This document shows positions 54,089 through 63,618 of a stretch of DNA of 64,000 nt, in pieces; positions within the stretch are counted from its first letter, which is position 1; each line of letters starts with the position of its first letter. This DNA comes from Flavobacteriaceae bacterium. Its GTDB lineage: Bacteria > Bacteroidota > Bacteroidia > Flavobacteriales > Flavobacteriaceae. Below the pieces are notes generated by a model, which saw only the letters and a program-made list of their open reading frames with translations, did no database searches and had not been told where the DNA came from. The position numbers and the translations under genes were made by a program. The stretch spans positions 124,001-188,000 of the forward strand of contig JAGYKX010000005.1 in the NCBI GenBank assembly GCA_018401115.1, written 5' to 3'.

Positions 54089-56533
54089 TTAAAAGTTTCC
54101 AACTCGAATAATGTCTGCAAATATACCAGAGGCTGTAACCGCGGCACCAGCACCCGCACCTTTAATAATCATAGGCTGATTCGGATAGCGTTCTGTATAA
54201 AACAAGACAATATTATCACTTCCTTCTAAAGCGTAAAAATCATGACCCTGGGATATTTCTTGAAGCCCTACGGAGGCTTTTCCCTCTTTAAAGCTAGCCA
54301 CGTATTTTAGTTTTGCGCCTTTGGCCGATGCCTTTTGGTATAGGGCTTGAAAATCTACCTCATATTTTATCAAACTTTCAAAGAAGGCTTCATTAGATTT
54401 CGTTTCTAGACTTTCTGCCGGTAAGAATGCGTTGCTCTCAATATCTGATATTTCCATGATATGACCACTCTCTCTCGCTAGTATTAGTATTTTACGCATG
54501 ACGTCTATTCCGCTTAGATCTATAGTTGGGTCTGGTTCTGTATAGCCCTCTTCCTGAGCTTGTTTCACCACATCGTGGAAAGTGGTTTGATCATTAAAGT
54601 GATTAAATACAAAATTTAAACTCCCAGAGAGTACGGCTTGAATTTCTTTGATCTCATCTCCAGAGGCCACGAGGTTTTTAAGAGTGTCTATTATTGGTAA
54701 TCCAGCTCCTACATTAGTTTCAAATAGGAATGAAGCATTATAAGTTCTGGCCAAATCTTTGAGTTTTCTATAATTTGAATAGTCAGAGGCACAGGCAATT
54801 TTGTTACAGGTAACTACAGAAATACTCTTAGAAAGATAATCTGCGTAAGTGTTTGCCACCACATCACTCGCGGTATTGTCTACAAAAATGGCATTTCGGA
54901 GGTTTAGCTCTGTTATTTTTTGTAAGAATAAGGCTTGATCTGCTTTTTCTCCATTGGAAAGTAAATTTTGCCAATTTTTGAGATCTATACCGTCTGAGGC
55001 AAAACACATGGTCCTAGAATTACTCATACCAATAACCCTTACAGAGAGTTTTAACTGCTTTTTAAGGTAGTCTTTTTGTTGGGCCAATTGCGCCAATAAT
55101 TTAGCCCCAACATTTCCAACCCCCATGACAAAGAGGTTTAACTGTTTAATATTTTCTTCGAAGAATACTTCATGTAGTGCATTTAAGGCTTTTTTGACGT
55201 CTGTTTTTTCTATAACTGCGGAGATGTTTCGTTCAGAAGCCCCTTGAGCTATAGCCCTGATATTGACATTGTTTTTACCAAGGGTGGCAAACATTTTGCC
55301 ACTTAAACCTTGGTGCTTTTTCATTTGATCTCCTACCAACGCAATAATAGCCAAATCATTCTCTGCAATAACCGCTTTAATTTTACCCTGTGACATTTCA
55401 AATTCGAAAGCTTCATTTACGAGTGCCACTGCGTTTGAGGTGTCTTCTGTAGCAATACCCACACAGATAGAATGTTCTGAAGAAGCTTGAGTAATTAACA
55501 CCACACTTATTTTTGCATTGGAGAGTACTTCGAAAAATCTTTTAGATATTCCTGGAATACCTACCATTCCCGGTCCTTCTAATGAAATTAAGGCAATATT
55601 TTCTACGTGGCTAATGCCTTGTACGGTTTTGTTTCCTTCTGAAGTTTGTTTTTGAATTAGTGTACCTAACGCCTGAGGTTCAAAAGTGTTTTTAATGGCA
55701 ATAGGAATTTGCTTTTGTAATATCGGTTGAATGGTAGGAGGGTAGAGTACTTTAGCACCAAAATGAGACAATTCCATGGCCTCTTCATATGAAATGCTAG
55801 TGATGGGTCTGGCTTGCTTTACTAATTTTGGATTTGCTGTAAACATGCCACTTACGTCGGTGTATATTTCAAGCAATACAGCATCTAGTGCAGCTGCCAC
55901 TATGGCTGCAGTAAAATCTGAACCACCCCTTCCTAGTGTAGTTGCAACGCCATCTGTGCTAGAAGCAATAAAGCCCCCCATAACTACAATGGTGTTTTTA
56001 TTTTTCCCATTAAATTCTTTCAATTTTTGGTTGGTGAGCGGGTAGTTAACAGTTGCTTTACCGTGTAAATGGTCTGTAGTGATGAGTGTTCTCGCGTCTG
56101 CATGAAGGGCGTCTAAGCCTTGAGACTTAAAGTAAGCACTGATAATATAAGAGGACAATAGTTCTCCAAAGCTCACTATTTTGTCTGAGAGTTTTGGGGT
56201 TATTTCTCCGATGAGGAAAGCACCTTCTAAAAGGGTTTCTAAGGTGTTTAATGCCGCTTTAATCTGACTTAAGATTCCAGCCTGATCATTGGTTGGAATA
56301 AGAGATTTTACCGTGTCTAAGTGTCTTTTTTCAATCTCGTTTAAAGGTGTTTTGTATTGGGGGTCTTGATGGGCTGCTGAAGCTGCGGTTTCTAGCAATA
56401 AATCCGTTATGCCTCCAAGTGCAGAAACAATAACATATTGTTTTTTATAGGTGTTCTGTTGAACGATATTTTTTACAAGACTGATATTTTGTGCGTTGGC
56501 TACTGAGGTACCACCGAATTTTAAAACATTCAT
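54089..56533 (-). CDS. thrA: Bifunctional aspartate kinase / homoserine dehydrogenase I
   Basis: ThrA catalyses the first and third steps of threonine synthesis. The 814-residue fusion has an aspartokinase domain beginning MNVLKFGGTSVANAQN, with GRGGSDFTAAIVA, and then tandem ACT-type regulatory regions (~310-450, for example GVGIPGI-like and GASERNISAVIEK). The homoserine dehydrogenase part starts near 465 (NLFVMGVGNVGAKLLAQL), with ETNVGAGLPIIDTLK and LSGSLNFVFNHF. It heads thrABC and is preceded by a threonine-rich leader ORF. In relatives the ACT domains give feedback inhibition by threonine. Confidence 0.97.
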   Translation of the reverse strand: MNVLKFGGTSVANAQNISLVKNIVQQNTYKKQYVIVSALGGITDLLLETAASAAHQDPQYKTPLNEIEKRHLDTVKSLIPTNDQAGILSQIKAALNTLETLLEGAFLIGEITPKLSDKIVSFGELLSSYIISAYFKSQGLDALHADARTLITTDHLHGKATVNYPLTNQKLKEFNGKNKNTIVVMGGFIASSTDGVATTLGRGGSDFTAAIVAAALDAVLLEIYTDVSGMFTANPKLVKQARPITSISYEEAMELSHFGAKVLYPPTIQPILQKQIPIAIKNTFEPQALGTLIQKQTSEGNKTVQGISHVENIALISLEGPGMVGIPGISKRFFEVLSNAKISVVLITQASSEHSICVGIATEDTSNAVALVNEAFEFEMSQGKIKAVIAENDLAIIALVGDQMKKHQGLSGKMFATLGKNNVNIRAIAQGASERNISAVIEKTDVKKALNALHEVFFEENIKQLNLFVMGVGNVGAKLLAQLAQQKDYLKKQLKLSVRVIGMSNSRTMCFASDGIDLKNWQNLLSNGEKADQALFLQKITELNLRNAIFVDNTASDVVANTYADYLSKSISVVTCNKIACASDYSNYRKLKDLARTYNASFLFETNVGAGLPIIDTLKNLVASGDEIKEIQAVLSGSLNFVFNHFNDQTTFHDVVKQAQEEGYTEPDPTIDLSGIDVMRKILILARESGHIMEISDIESNAFLPAESLETKSNEAFFESLIKYEVDFQALYQKASAKGAKLKYVASFKEGKASVGLQEISQGHDFYALEGSDNIVLFYTERYPNQPMIIKGAGAGAAVTASGIFADIIRVGNF

Positions 56534-56586
56534 GGGTTAGTTTTTAAAAATAAAAAAGTAAATAAATAGGTTGCGGAAGTAATCAT

Positions 56587-56682
56587 CTAATACCCCAAAG
56601 GGGTTCCTGTAGTAGTAGTCAAAGAAAATGTGCTCGTTAGATTACGAGTGCCTGTAGTTTCAATATGGAGTGAAAATGGCAT
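56587..56682 (-). CDS. thrL: Threonine-rich leader peptide of the thr operon
   Basis: A 31-codon ORF (ATG 56682 to TAG 56589-56587) runs in front of thrA. Ten of its residues are Thr, four in a row near the 3' end (ACT ACT ACT ACA, 56620-56609), followed by Gly-Thr-Pro-Leu-Gly-Tyr. It starts about 20 bases after the TATATTTG box. Composition, length and place match an attenuator peptide that senses charged tRNA-Thr. Its stop is 54 bases before the thrA ATG. The ORF is too short to be found by the usual length limits. The role is inferred and no homologue was compared. Confidence 0.8.
   Translation of the reverse strand: MPFSLHIETTGTRNLTSTFSLTTTTGTPLGY
56592..56648 (-). promoter_or_regulatory. 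Candidate attenuator structures in the thr leader RNA
   Basis: Two hairpins overlap the leader ORF: CTCGT/ACGAG (56644-56648 with 56633-56637), ahead of the Thr run, and ACCCC/GGGGT (56592-56604), after it. The loop of the first (GTAATC or ATCTAA) can instead pair with GATTAC or TTAGAT just past the stop (56579-56590). T-rich sequence follows down to thrA. No canonical terminator stem abuts a T run, so the exact switch is unclear. Confidence 0.4.
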
Positions 56683-56701
56683 GCTTTGATCATTTATAAA
56701 T

Positions 56702-56709
56702 CAAATATA
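56702..56709 (-). promoter_or_regulatory. Bacteroidota -7 box for the thr operon
   Basis: On the minus strand TATATTTG fits TAnnTTTG, and the leader ORF starts about 20 bases later. No clear -33 TTTG is seen. Confidence 0.5.
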
Positions 56710-56819
56710 GACAAATGCACCACCTGAGCATTCTAAAACAATTATTTTTAGTAGATGTGTAATTTTAGATGCTTTTTGATGAGAATTTATAGATATATAC
56801 TCTGAAATAGAGCTATATC

Positions 56820-56850
56820 AAAAAAGCCACTCCAACGGAGCGGCATTTTT
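56820..56850 (-). terminator. clpC terminator
   Basis: GCC-A-CTCC and GGAG-C-GGC pair with one mismatch around an AAC loop, and on the minus strand the stem is followed by a T6 run. It lies just beyond the clpC stop and separates it from the thr promoter. Confidence 0.8.
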
Positions 56851-56871
56851 AATGTGGTGTAAATGTTTCCA

Positions 56872-59427
56872 TTAAGAGGCTTCAGATGATTCTTCTGCTT
56901 TTTTAATGGTGACCTTTAGTTTTTCATCATCATTGGCATCTCTGTCCAATGAAATGGTGTCTCCTGAGACCAAATTGGCATTGACAATCTGCTCTGCCAA
57001 ACTGTCTTCAATATACTTTTGAATGGCTCTTTTCAATGGTCTTGCGCCAAACTGTTTGTCAAATCCTTTTTCAGCAATAAAATCCTTTGCCTTTTTAGAT
57101 AGTTTCAATTGGTAGCCAAGTCCTTCAATTCTTTTGAACAACTTCTTTAACTCAATATCAATGATCAAGTGAATGTCTTCCTGCTCCAGAGCGTTAAAGA
57201 TAACAATGTCGTCTATTCTGTTCAAAAATTCAGGAGCAAATGCCTTTTTAAGGGCATTTTCTATTACGCCTTTATTGTGTTTTTCAGATTGAGATTTCAT
57301 AGATGCGGTACCAAAACCAACCCCCTGACCAAAGTCTTTAAGTTGCCTAGACCCAATATTAGAGGTCATGATAATAATGGTATTTCTAAAATCAATCTTA
57401 CGCCCTAAACTATCTGTTAAATAACCGTCGTCTAAGACTTGAAGCATGGTGTTAAACACATCTGGATGTGCTTTTTCTACCTCATCTAAAAGTATCACAG
57501 CATAAGGTTTCCGCCTTACTTTTTCAGTTAACTGCCCACCTTCTTCATAACCCACATAGCCCGGAGGGGAACCAATTAATCTAGAAATGGCAAATTTCTC
57601 CATGTATTCACTCATGTCTATACGAATGAGCGATTCTTCAGAGTCAAACAATTCCTTTGCCAATACTTTAGCCAACTGAGTTTTTCCAACACCGGTCTGT
57701 CCTAAAAATATAAAAGATCCAATGGGTTTATTAGGGTCTTTTAATCCAGCTCTATTTCTTTGAATGGCCTTTGCTACTTTGGCGACTGCTTCGTTCTGAC
57801 CAATCACCGCTTCTTGAATAATCTCAGGCAATTTAGCCAACTTTGTGCTTTCTGCTTGTGCAATTCTAGTAACAGGAATACCACTCATCATAGAAACAAC
57901 ATCTGCCACATGGTTGTCCGTAACGACTTCTTTATGTAATTTACTTTCTTCTTCCCATTGATCTTGAGCGTCTTGAAGTGCTTTTTCTAGTTTTTTCTCG
58001 TCGTCACGGAGTTTGGCTGCCTCTTCATAACGCTGCTTTTTAACCACAGTGTTCTTTTCTTCCCGAACAGTTTCTAGCTGGTTTTCTAAACTAACAATCT
58101 GTTTGGGCACATTCATATTGGTAATATGAACTCTTGAGCCCACTTCATCTAGGGCGTCAATAGCCTTGTCTGGTAAGAAGCGATCCGTAATATAGCGGTC
58201 TGTAAGCGTCACACATGCTTCTAATGCCTCATCGGTATAGTTAACATTGTGGTGGTCTTCATACTTGGGTTTAATATTTTTAAGAATTTCGAGGGTCTCT
58301 TCTACAGAGGTGGGTTCCACAATGACTTTTTGAAACCTTCTTTCCAAGGCACCATCTTTTTCTATGTGTTGTCTAAACTCATCTAAGGTTGTGGCACCAA
58401 TACATTGTATCTCTCCCCTGGCTAGGGCTGGTTTAAACATATTAGAAGCGTCTAAACTTCCCGTAGCACCACCCGCACCAACTATGGTGTGAATTTCATC
58501 TATAAATAGGATAATATCTTCATTTTTTTCCAATTCGTTCATGACCGCTTTCATACGCTCTTCAAATTGACCACGGTATTTTGTGCCAGCTACTAAGGAG
58601 GCTAAGTCTAAAGTAACCACCCTTTTGTTAAAAAGTACCCTTGAGACCTTTTTTTGTATGATTCTAAGCGCCAGGCCTTCTGCAATGGCACTCTTGCCCA
58701 CTCCGGGTTCACCTATTAATAGGGGGTTATTTTTCTTTCTGCGACTTAAAATTTGAGACACACGCTCTATTTCCTTTTGTCTTCCTACCACAGGATCTAA
58801 GCGGTTTTCTTCAGCCATCTGGGTGAGGTCTCTGCCAAAGTTGTCAAGAACAGGAGTTTTTGATTTTTTACCTGACTTGTTGGCAGTTGTGCCACCTCCA
58901 AAAGATTCTCCTGCAGCTTCTTCTGAGTCAGACTCACTTGAGAAAGAAGCCTCAGTTGGTCCACTGGTATAATCGTCGTCGGAAGTGATCATAGATTTAA
59001 ACTGCTCTTTAACACCGTCGTAGTCTACCATCATTTTTTGTAACAATTTGGTGGTAGGGTCATTCTCGTTTCTGAGAATGCACAACAACAAATGCGCCGT
59101 ATTAATAGCCGTACTCTGAAATAGTTTGGCTTCTAAGAAAGTAGTTTTTAAGGCTCTTTCTGCTTGTCTGGTTAGGTGAAGGTTCTTTTTGTCCTGATGC
59201 ACCAAACTAGGGTTTGGATTTGCTGGACTAAGGATTTCTACCTTTCTTCTCAGGTGTTCTAAGTCTACTGATAAGGCGTCTAAGATGCTAATGGCTTTTC
59301 CGCCACCATCTCTTAATAAACCCAACATTAGGTGCTCCGTTCCAATAAAGTCATGTCCCAATCTAAGGGCTTCTTCTTTACTGTAGGCTATTACGTCTTT
59401 TACTCTAGGTGAAAAATTATCATCCAT
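56872..59427 (-). CDS. clpC: ATP-dependent Clp protease ATP-binding subunit ClpC
   Basis: ClpC is a AAA+ unfoldase of about 851 residues that feeds ClpP. The N-domain starts [16 protein letters not shown] and contains [16 protein letters not shown] flexible Ser/Gly linker follows. AAA1 has [13 protein letters not shown], then a coiled middle region with a UVR-like [16 protein letters not shown], and AAA2 has [12 protein letters not shown]. The start is ATG 59427, the usual N-terminus. An in-frame TTG at 59448 overlaps the promoter box. It diverges from gyrA. Confidence 0.95.
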   Translation of the reverse strand: MDDNFSPRVKDVIAYSKEEALRLGHDFIGTEHLMLGLLRDGGGKAISILDALSVDLEHLRRKVEILSPANPNPSLVHQDKKNLHLTRQAERALKTTFLEAKLFQSTAINTAHLLLCILRNENDPTTKLLQKMMVDYDGVKEQFKSMITSDDDYTSGPTEASFSSESDSEEAAGESFGGGTTANKSGKKSKTPVLDNFGRDLTQMAEENRLDPVVGRQKEIERVSQILSRRKKNNPLLIGEPGVGKSAIAEGLALRIIQKKVSRVLFNKRVVTLDLASLVAGTKYRGQFEERMKAVMNELEKNEDIILFIDEIHTIVGAGGATGSLDASNMFKPALARGEIQCIGATTLDEFRQHIEKDGALERRFQKVIVEPTSVEETLEILKNIKPKYEDHHNVNYTDEALEACVTLTDRYITDRFLPDKAIDALDEVGSRVHITNMNVPKQIVSLENQLETVREEKNTVVKKQRYEEAAKLRDDEKKLEKALQDAQDQWEEESKLHKEVVTDNHVADVVSMMSGIPVTRIAQAESTKLAKLPEIIQEAVIGQNEAVAKVAKAIQRNRAGLKDPNKPIGSFIFLGQTGVGKTQLAKVLAKELFDSEESLIRIDMSEYMEKFAISRLIGSPPGYVGYEEGGQLTEKVRRKPYAVILLDEVEKAHPDVFNTMLQVLDDGYLTDSLGRKIDFRNTIIIMTSNIGSRQLKDFGQGVGFGTASMKSQSEKHNKGVIENALKKAFAPEFLNRIDDIVIFNALEQEDIHLIIDIELKKLFKRIEGLGYQLKLSKKAKDFIAEKGFDKQFGARPLKRAIQKYIEDSLAEQIVNANLVSGDTISLDRDANDDEKLKVTIKKAEESSEAS

Positions 59428-59445
59428 AAACCAGTTGTTTATACT

Positions 59446-59453
59446 CAAAAATA
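59446..59453 (-). promoter_or_regulatory. Bacteroidota -7 box for clpC
   Basis: On the minus strand TATTTTTG lies 18 bp before ATG 59427, which supports that start. A TTTG at 59478-59481 is 24 bp away, longer than the usual spacing. Confidence 0.45.
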
Positions 59454-59528
59454 CTAAATCTTTTCAGCAATTATTTACAAATATTATTCCTTTTTGTAAT
59501 ATATGACACAATTGACAAAAAATCATTT

Positions 59529-59540
59529 GCTTGTACAAGC
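59529..59540. promoter_or_regulatory. 12-bp perfect palindrome between clpC and gyrA
   Basis: GCTTGTACAAGC is a perfect dyad in the 255-bp divergent intergenic region. It could be an operator for either gene, but no known site matches it for certain. The rest of the gap is AT-rich with no other clear element. Confidence 0.3.
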
Positions 59541-59682
59541 GAGTTAACGCTATTTTATTAACTATTTGTCCTATTATACATGTTGATAAATTATTGAATA
59601 AAGTGCTTTTTAACATCTCCTAAAGCATCCAAATTATGTATATTGGCTTGATTTTTTAATGAATAATGAATAGCTTTTTAAT

Positions 59683-62232
59683 ATGGCAGAAGGAGAAAAA
59701 TTAATTCCAATTAACATAGACGACGAAATGAAGTCTGCCTACATAGATTATTCTATGTCGGTGATTGTATCACGCGCCTTACCAGATGTAAGAGATGGTT
59801 TAAAACCGGTACATCGAAGGGTGTTGTTTGGCATGCATGAGTTGGGTGTTAGAGCAACAAGTGCCCATAAAAAATCTGCGAGAATTGTTGGAGAAGTTTT
59901 GGGTAAGTATCACCCACACGGAGATACCTCAGTATATGACACCATGGTGCGTATGGCACAAGAATGGAGTTTGCGTTATATGCTCGTAGACGGCCAGGGT
60001 AACTTTGGTTCCATTGACGGAGACAGTCCTGCAGCCATGCGTTATACGGAAGCCCGTATGCGTAAGATTGCAGACGACATGCTTATAGATATTGACAAGG
60101 ATACGGTAGACCACCAGTTGAATTTTGACGACACTTTAGAAGAGCCCAAAGTACTGCCTACTAGAATTCCCAACCTATTGGTAAATGGTGCTTCTGGAAT
60201 TGCAGTAGGTATGGCAACCAATATGCCACCGCACAACCTTTCTGAGGTAGTAGACGGAACTGTAGCTTACATAGAGAACCCTAACATTGAAATAGATGAA
60301 CTCATTACCCATATCAAGGCACCAGACTTTCCAACAGGAGGGGTGATCTTTGGATATGAAGGGGTGAAAGAAGCTTTTCATACTGGAAGGGGTAGAGTTG
60401 TTGTTCGCGCCAAGGCTGTCATAGAAGAAGTACAAGGTAGGGAGTGTATTATTGTGACGGAGATTCCTTATCAAGTTAATAAGGCAGACATGATCAAGAA
60501 AACGGCAGACTTGGTCAATGAAAAGAAAATTGATGGTATTGCCACTATTAGGGATGAATCCGATAGAAATGGAATGCGTATAGTGTACATTTTAAAAAGA
60601 GATGCTATTCCAAATATTGTATTAAATACCCTATATAAATACACTTCGCTCCAATCTTCTTTTAGTGTCAATAATATTGCACTTGTCAATGGAAGACCTC
60701 AGCAATTAAATGTCAAGGAAATGATCCACTATTTTGTGGAGCACAGACATGAAGTTGTGGTGCGAAGAACCCAATTTGAATTAAAGAAAGCAGAAGATAG
60801 GGCTCACATCCTAGAAGGCTTAATCATAGCTTCAGACAATATAGATGAGGTTATTAAGCTCATTAGAGCTTCTTCAAGTCCAGATGTGGCTAGAGAATCC
60901 TTAATGGAGCGTTTTAAATTGTCTGAAATTCAAGCAAAGGCCATTGTAGAAATGCGCCTGCGTCAATTGACAGGCCTTGAACAAGATAAGTTAAGAAACG
61001 AGTACAACGATATTATTGCGACCATTGCAGATCTTAAAGATATTTTAGCAGATAAGGAGCGCAGAATGACGATTATCAAAGAGGAACTCCAGGAGGTGAA
61101 AACCAAGTATGGAGACGAACGTCGTTCTGAGATAAACTATGCAGGAGGAAGTCTTAGCATAGAAGACATGATTCCAGATGAGCAGGTAGTGATTACCATT
61201 TCTCATGCAGGTTATATTAAGAGAACGCCACTTTCTGAGTATAAGACTCAGAATAGAGGGGGTGTAGGGCAAAAGGCATCGGCGACAAGAAATGAAGATT
61301 TCTTGGAGCACTTATTTGTGGGAACCAATCACCAATATATGTTGTTCTTCACCCAAAGTGGGAAGTGTTTCTGGATGCGTGTGTATGAAATCCCAGAAGG
61401 CTCTAGGACCTCTAAGGGTAGGGCCATTCAAAACTTGATTAATATTACTCAGGAAGATAAGGTGAAAGCCTTCATTTGCACCCAAGATCTTAAGGATGAG
61501 GAGTATGTGAATAGTCATTATGTGATCATGGCTACTAAAAAGGGGATTGTAAAGAAAACATCCTTAGAGCAGTATTCTAGACCTAGAACGAATGGCATTA
61601 ATGCTATTGGGGTTAGAGAGGGAGATGAGCTTTTAGAGGCTAAATTAACCACTGGAACCAGCCAAGTATTCCTAGGCCTTAAATCTGGTAAAGCCATTCG
61701 CTTTGAAGAGAGCAAAACCCGACCAATGGGTAGGGGAGCTTCTGGAGTAAGAGGGGTGAGTTTAGCAGATGACCAAGATGAGGTGATTGGAATGATTACA
61801 GTCCACAATGAAGATGACAATATTTTAGTGGTTTCTGAAAAAGGTTATGGGAAACGTTCATCTATGGAAGACTACCGTGTCACCAACCGTGGCGGAAAAG
61901 GAGTTAAAACCATTTCTATAACCGAGAAAACAGGTGGGCTTGTTGCGATTAAAAATGTGACAGATTCAGATGACCTCATGATTATAAATAAATCTGGTAT
62001 TGCCATTAGATTGGGTGTAGAAGACTTGCGTGTTATGGGTAGAGCTACCCAAGGCGTTAAATTGATTAATATTAGAGAAAACGATTCTATTGCTGCAGTA
62101 GCTAAAGTAATGAAAGAAGAAGAAGACATTCTTTCTGAGGAATTACAGGATTCTGGCGCAAGCGCTCATGCTACTTCAGAAACACCAGAAGCCACTCAAG
62201 AAAATAGCGAAGAAACAGGGTCAGAATCTTAA
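59683..62232 (+). CDS. gyrA: DNA gyrase subunit A
   Basis: GyrA cuts and rejoins DNA in gyrase. The 849-residue protein has the DNA-cleaving Tyr121 in [10 protein letters not shown] and the quinolone region [17 protein letters not shown]. The C-terminal beta-pinwheel includes the GyrA box QNRGGVGQK, which distinguishes it from ParC. The acidic tail ([19 protein letters not shown]) is typical. Thr82 in place of Ser in the quinolone region occurs in wild-type proteins of several species. gyrB is not adjacent. Confidence 0.97.
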   Translation: MAEGEKLIPINIDDEMKSAYIDYSMSVIVSRALPDVRDGLKPVHRRVLFGMHELGVRATSAHKKSARIVGEVLGKYHPHGDTSVYDTMVRMAQEWSLRYMLVDGQGNFGSIDGDSPAAMRYTEARMRKIADDMLIDIDKDTVDHQLNFDDTLEEPKVLPTRIPNLLVNGASGIAVGMATNMPPHNLSEVVDGTVAYIENPNIEIDELITHIKAPDFPTGGVIFGYEGVKEAFHTGRGRVVVRAKAVIEEVQGRECIIVTEIPYQVNKADMIKKTADLVNEKKIDGIATIRDESDRNGMRIVYILKRDAIPNIVLNTLYKYTSLQSSFSVNNIALVNGRPQQLNVKEMIHYFVEHRHEVVVRRTQFELKKAEDRAHILEGLIIASDNIDEVIKLIRASSSPDVARESLMERFKLSEIQAKAIVEMRLRQLTGLEQDKLRNEYNDIIATIADLKDILADKERRMTIIKEELQEVKTKYGDERRSEINYAGGSLSIEDMIPDEQVVITISHAGYIKRTPLSEYKTQNRGGVGQKASATRNEDFLEHLFVGTNHQYMLFFTQSGKCFWMRVYEIPEGSRTSKGRAIQNLINITQEDKVKAFICTQDLKDEEYVNSHYVIMATKKGIVKKTSLEQYSRPRTNGINAIGVREGDELLEAKLTTGTSQVFLGLKSGKAIRFEESKTRPMGRGASGVRGVSLADDQDEVIGMITVHNEDDNILVVSEKGYGKRSSMEDYRVTNRGGKGVKTISITEKTGGLVAIKNVTDSDDLMIINKSGIAIRLGVEDLRVMGRATQGVKLINIRENDSIAAVAKVMKEEEDILSEELQDSGASAHATSETPEATQENSEETGSES

Positions 62233-62279
62233 ATTTGATTATTTTTACCCGCTCATAAAATTATTATAAAACATTAACA

Positions 62280-63542
62280 ATGAAAAAAACAATATTATTA
62301 TTAGCAGCTATAGGAATGTCTACTGCTGGTTTTGCTCAGAAAGATGAAATTAAAGCGGCCAATAAGGCGCTTAAATCTGGAGATGCAGCAGCGATACTTT
62401 CTGCTTTAGATGGTGCTGCAAGTACTATTGACAATGCTGAGGCTAAATATGTTAACCAGTTTTACTTTTTACAAGGAGAAGCTTATGCCATGCAAGCTAA
62501 GGCGGGAGATTTCTCTGCTTATGACAAAGCAGTAGCTGCTTACACCAAAGCTATGGAAAGTGAAACAGCTTCTGGTAAAACCAAGTACACTGCAGACATT
62601 AAGCAGAAGTTTGCTGTTATGACCTCTGAAATTGTCAATGCGGCTGTATCTGACAACAATGAAGAGAATTTTAAAGATGCTGCTGAAAAGTTGTTTTTAA
62701 GCTATTCATTGAGTCCTCAAGATACTATTTATTTGTACTATGCTGCGAGTAGTGCGGTGAATGGAAATGAATACGATTTGTCTTTGAAGTATTACAATAT
62801 GCTAAAAGACATTAACTACGACGGTAGTGAGGAGAAATTCTCTGCAAGAAATATTGAAACAGGGGAGCGTGAGGAAATGCCAAAATCTCAAAGAGATTTA
62901 ATGGTTAAATCTGGTGCTTATGACGAGCCTAAAGATGAACGTACGCCATCTAAATTTAACGAAATCATTAAGAATATAGCTCTTATCTATACCCAATTGG
63001 GCGAAGACGACAAAGCTATGTCTGCCTATGTTGAAGCTAGAGAAGTAAACCCTAATGATGTTGGGCTTATTTTAAATCAAGCCAATTTGTATTTTAAGCA
63101 AGGAGAAAAAGAGAAATTCAAGAGCCTTATGAATGAAGCTACTGAATTAGATCCTACAAATCCTGATTTATTTTACAATATTGGGGTAATTAATATGGAG
63201 CAGGGAAATCCTGCTGAAGCTAGAACGGCGTATCAGAAAGCCATTGATTTGTCTCCTACTTACATTAACGCCTATTTAAACTTATCAACTTCTTTTGTGA
63301 ACGAAGGAAACGCATTGATTGATGAGATGAATAAATTGGGAAGTTCTAGAAAGGATATTGCCCGTTACGACGAACTCAAAGCGGAGAAGCAAGCATTTTT
63401 CATAAAAGCTGCAGAGGCATTAGAAGCTGGATTGGCTGCAAATGCTAATAATACAGATTTATTGGGTCAGTTAAAGAACATTTACGGTGCTTTAGGTGAC
63501 AATGTAAACTATATGAGGGTTAAGAAATTATTAGAAGAATAA
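62280..63542 (+). CDS. Exported tetratricopeptide repeat protein
   Basis: The 420-residue protein has a signal peptide (residues 1-19, TILLLAAIGMSTAGFAQ). It continues with helical repeats, including TPR units around residues ~225-330 (YTQLGEDDKAMSAYVEAREVNPND; YFKQGEKEKFKSLMNEATELDPTN; NMEQGNPAEARTAYQKAIDLSP). It probably acts as a periplasmic scaffold. Partners are unknown. It follows gyrA by 47 bp and may be co-transcribed, and it ends in a terminator. Confidence 0.88.
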   Translation: MKKTILLLAAIGMSTAGFAQKDEIKAANKALKSGDAAAILSALDGAASTIDNAEAKYVNQFYFLQGEAYAMQAKAGDFSAYDKAVAAYTKAMESETASGKTKYTADIKQKFAVMTSEIVNAAVSDNNEENFKDAAEKLFLSYSLSPQDTIYLYYAASSAVNGNEYDLSLKYYNMLKDINYDGSEEKFSARNIETGEREEMPKSQRDLMVKSGAYDEPKDERTPSKFNEIIKNIALIYTQLGEDDKAMSAYVEAREVNPNDVGLILNQANLYFKQGEKEKFKSLMNEATELDPTNPDLFYNIGVINMEQGNPAEARTAYQKAIDLSPTYINAYLNLSTSFVNEGNALIDEMNKLGSSRKDIARYDELKAEKQAFFIKAAEALEAGLAANANNTDLLGQLKNIYGALGDNVNYMRVKKLLEE

Positions 63543-63563
63543 TGGCTGAGTACTTTCTAGTAT

Positions 63564-63596
63564 AAAAAAAAGTCCTCTAACTGAGGGCTTTTTTTA
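63564..63596 (+). terminator. Terminator after the TPR gene
   Basis: AAGTCCTC pairs with GAGGGCTT (one G-T pair) around TAACT, flanked by an A tract on the left and a T7 run on the right, and it may serve the convergent NlpC gene too. Confidence 0.85.
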
Positions 63597-63618
63597 TGAT
63601 CTTATTTTTCAAATCATT

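Noticed and set aside
59923-59975. gyrA Thr82 as a quinolone-resistance mutation
   Set aside because: Threonine occurs at this position in wild-type GyrA of several species, and Asp86 is intact.
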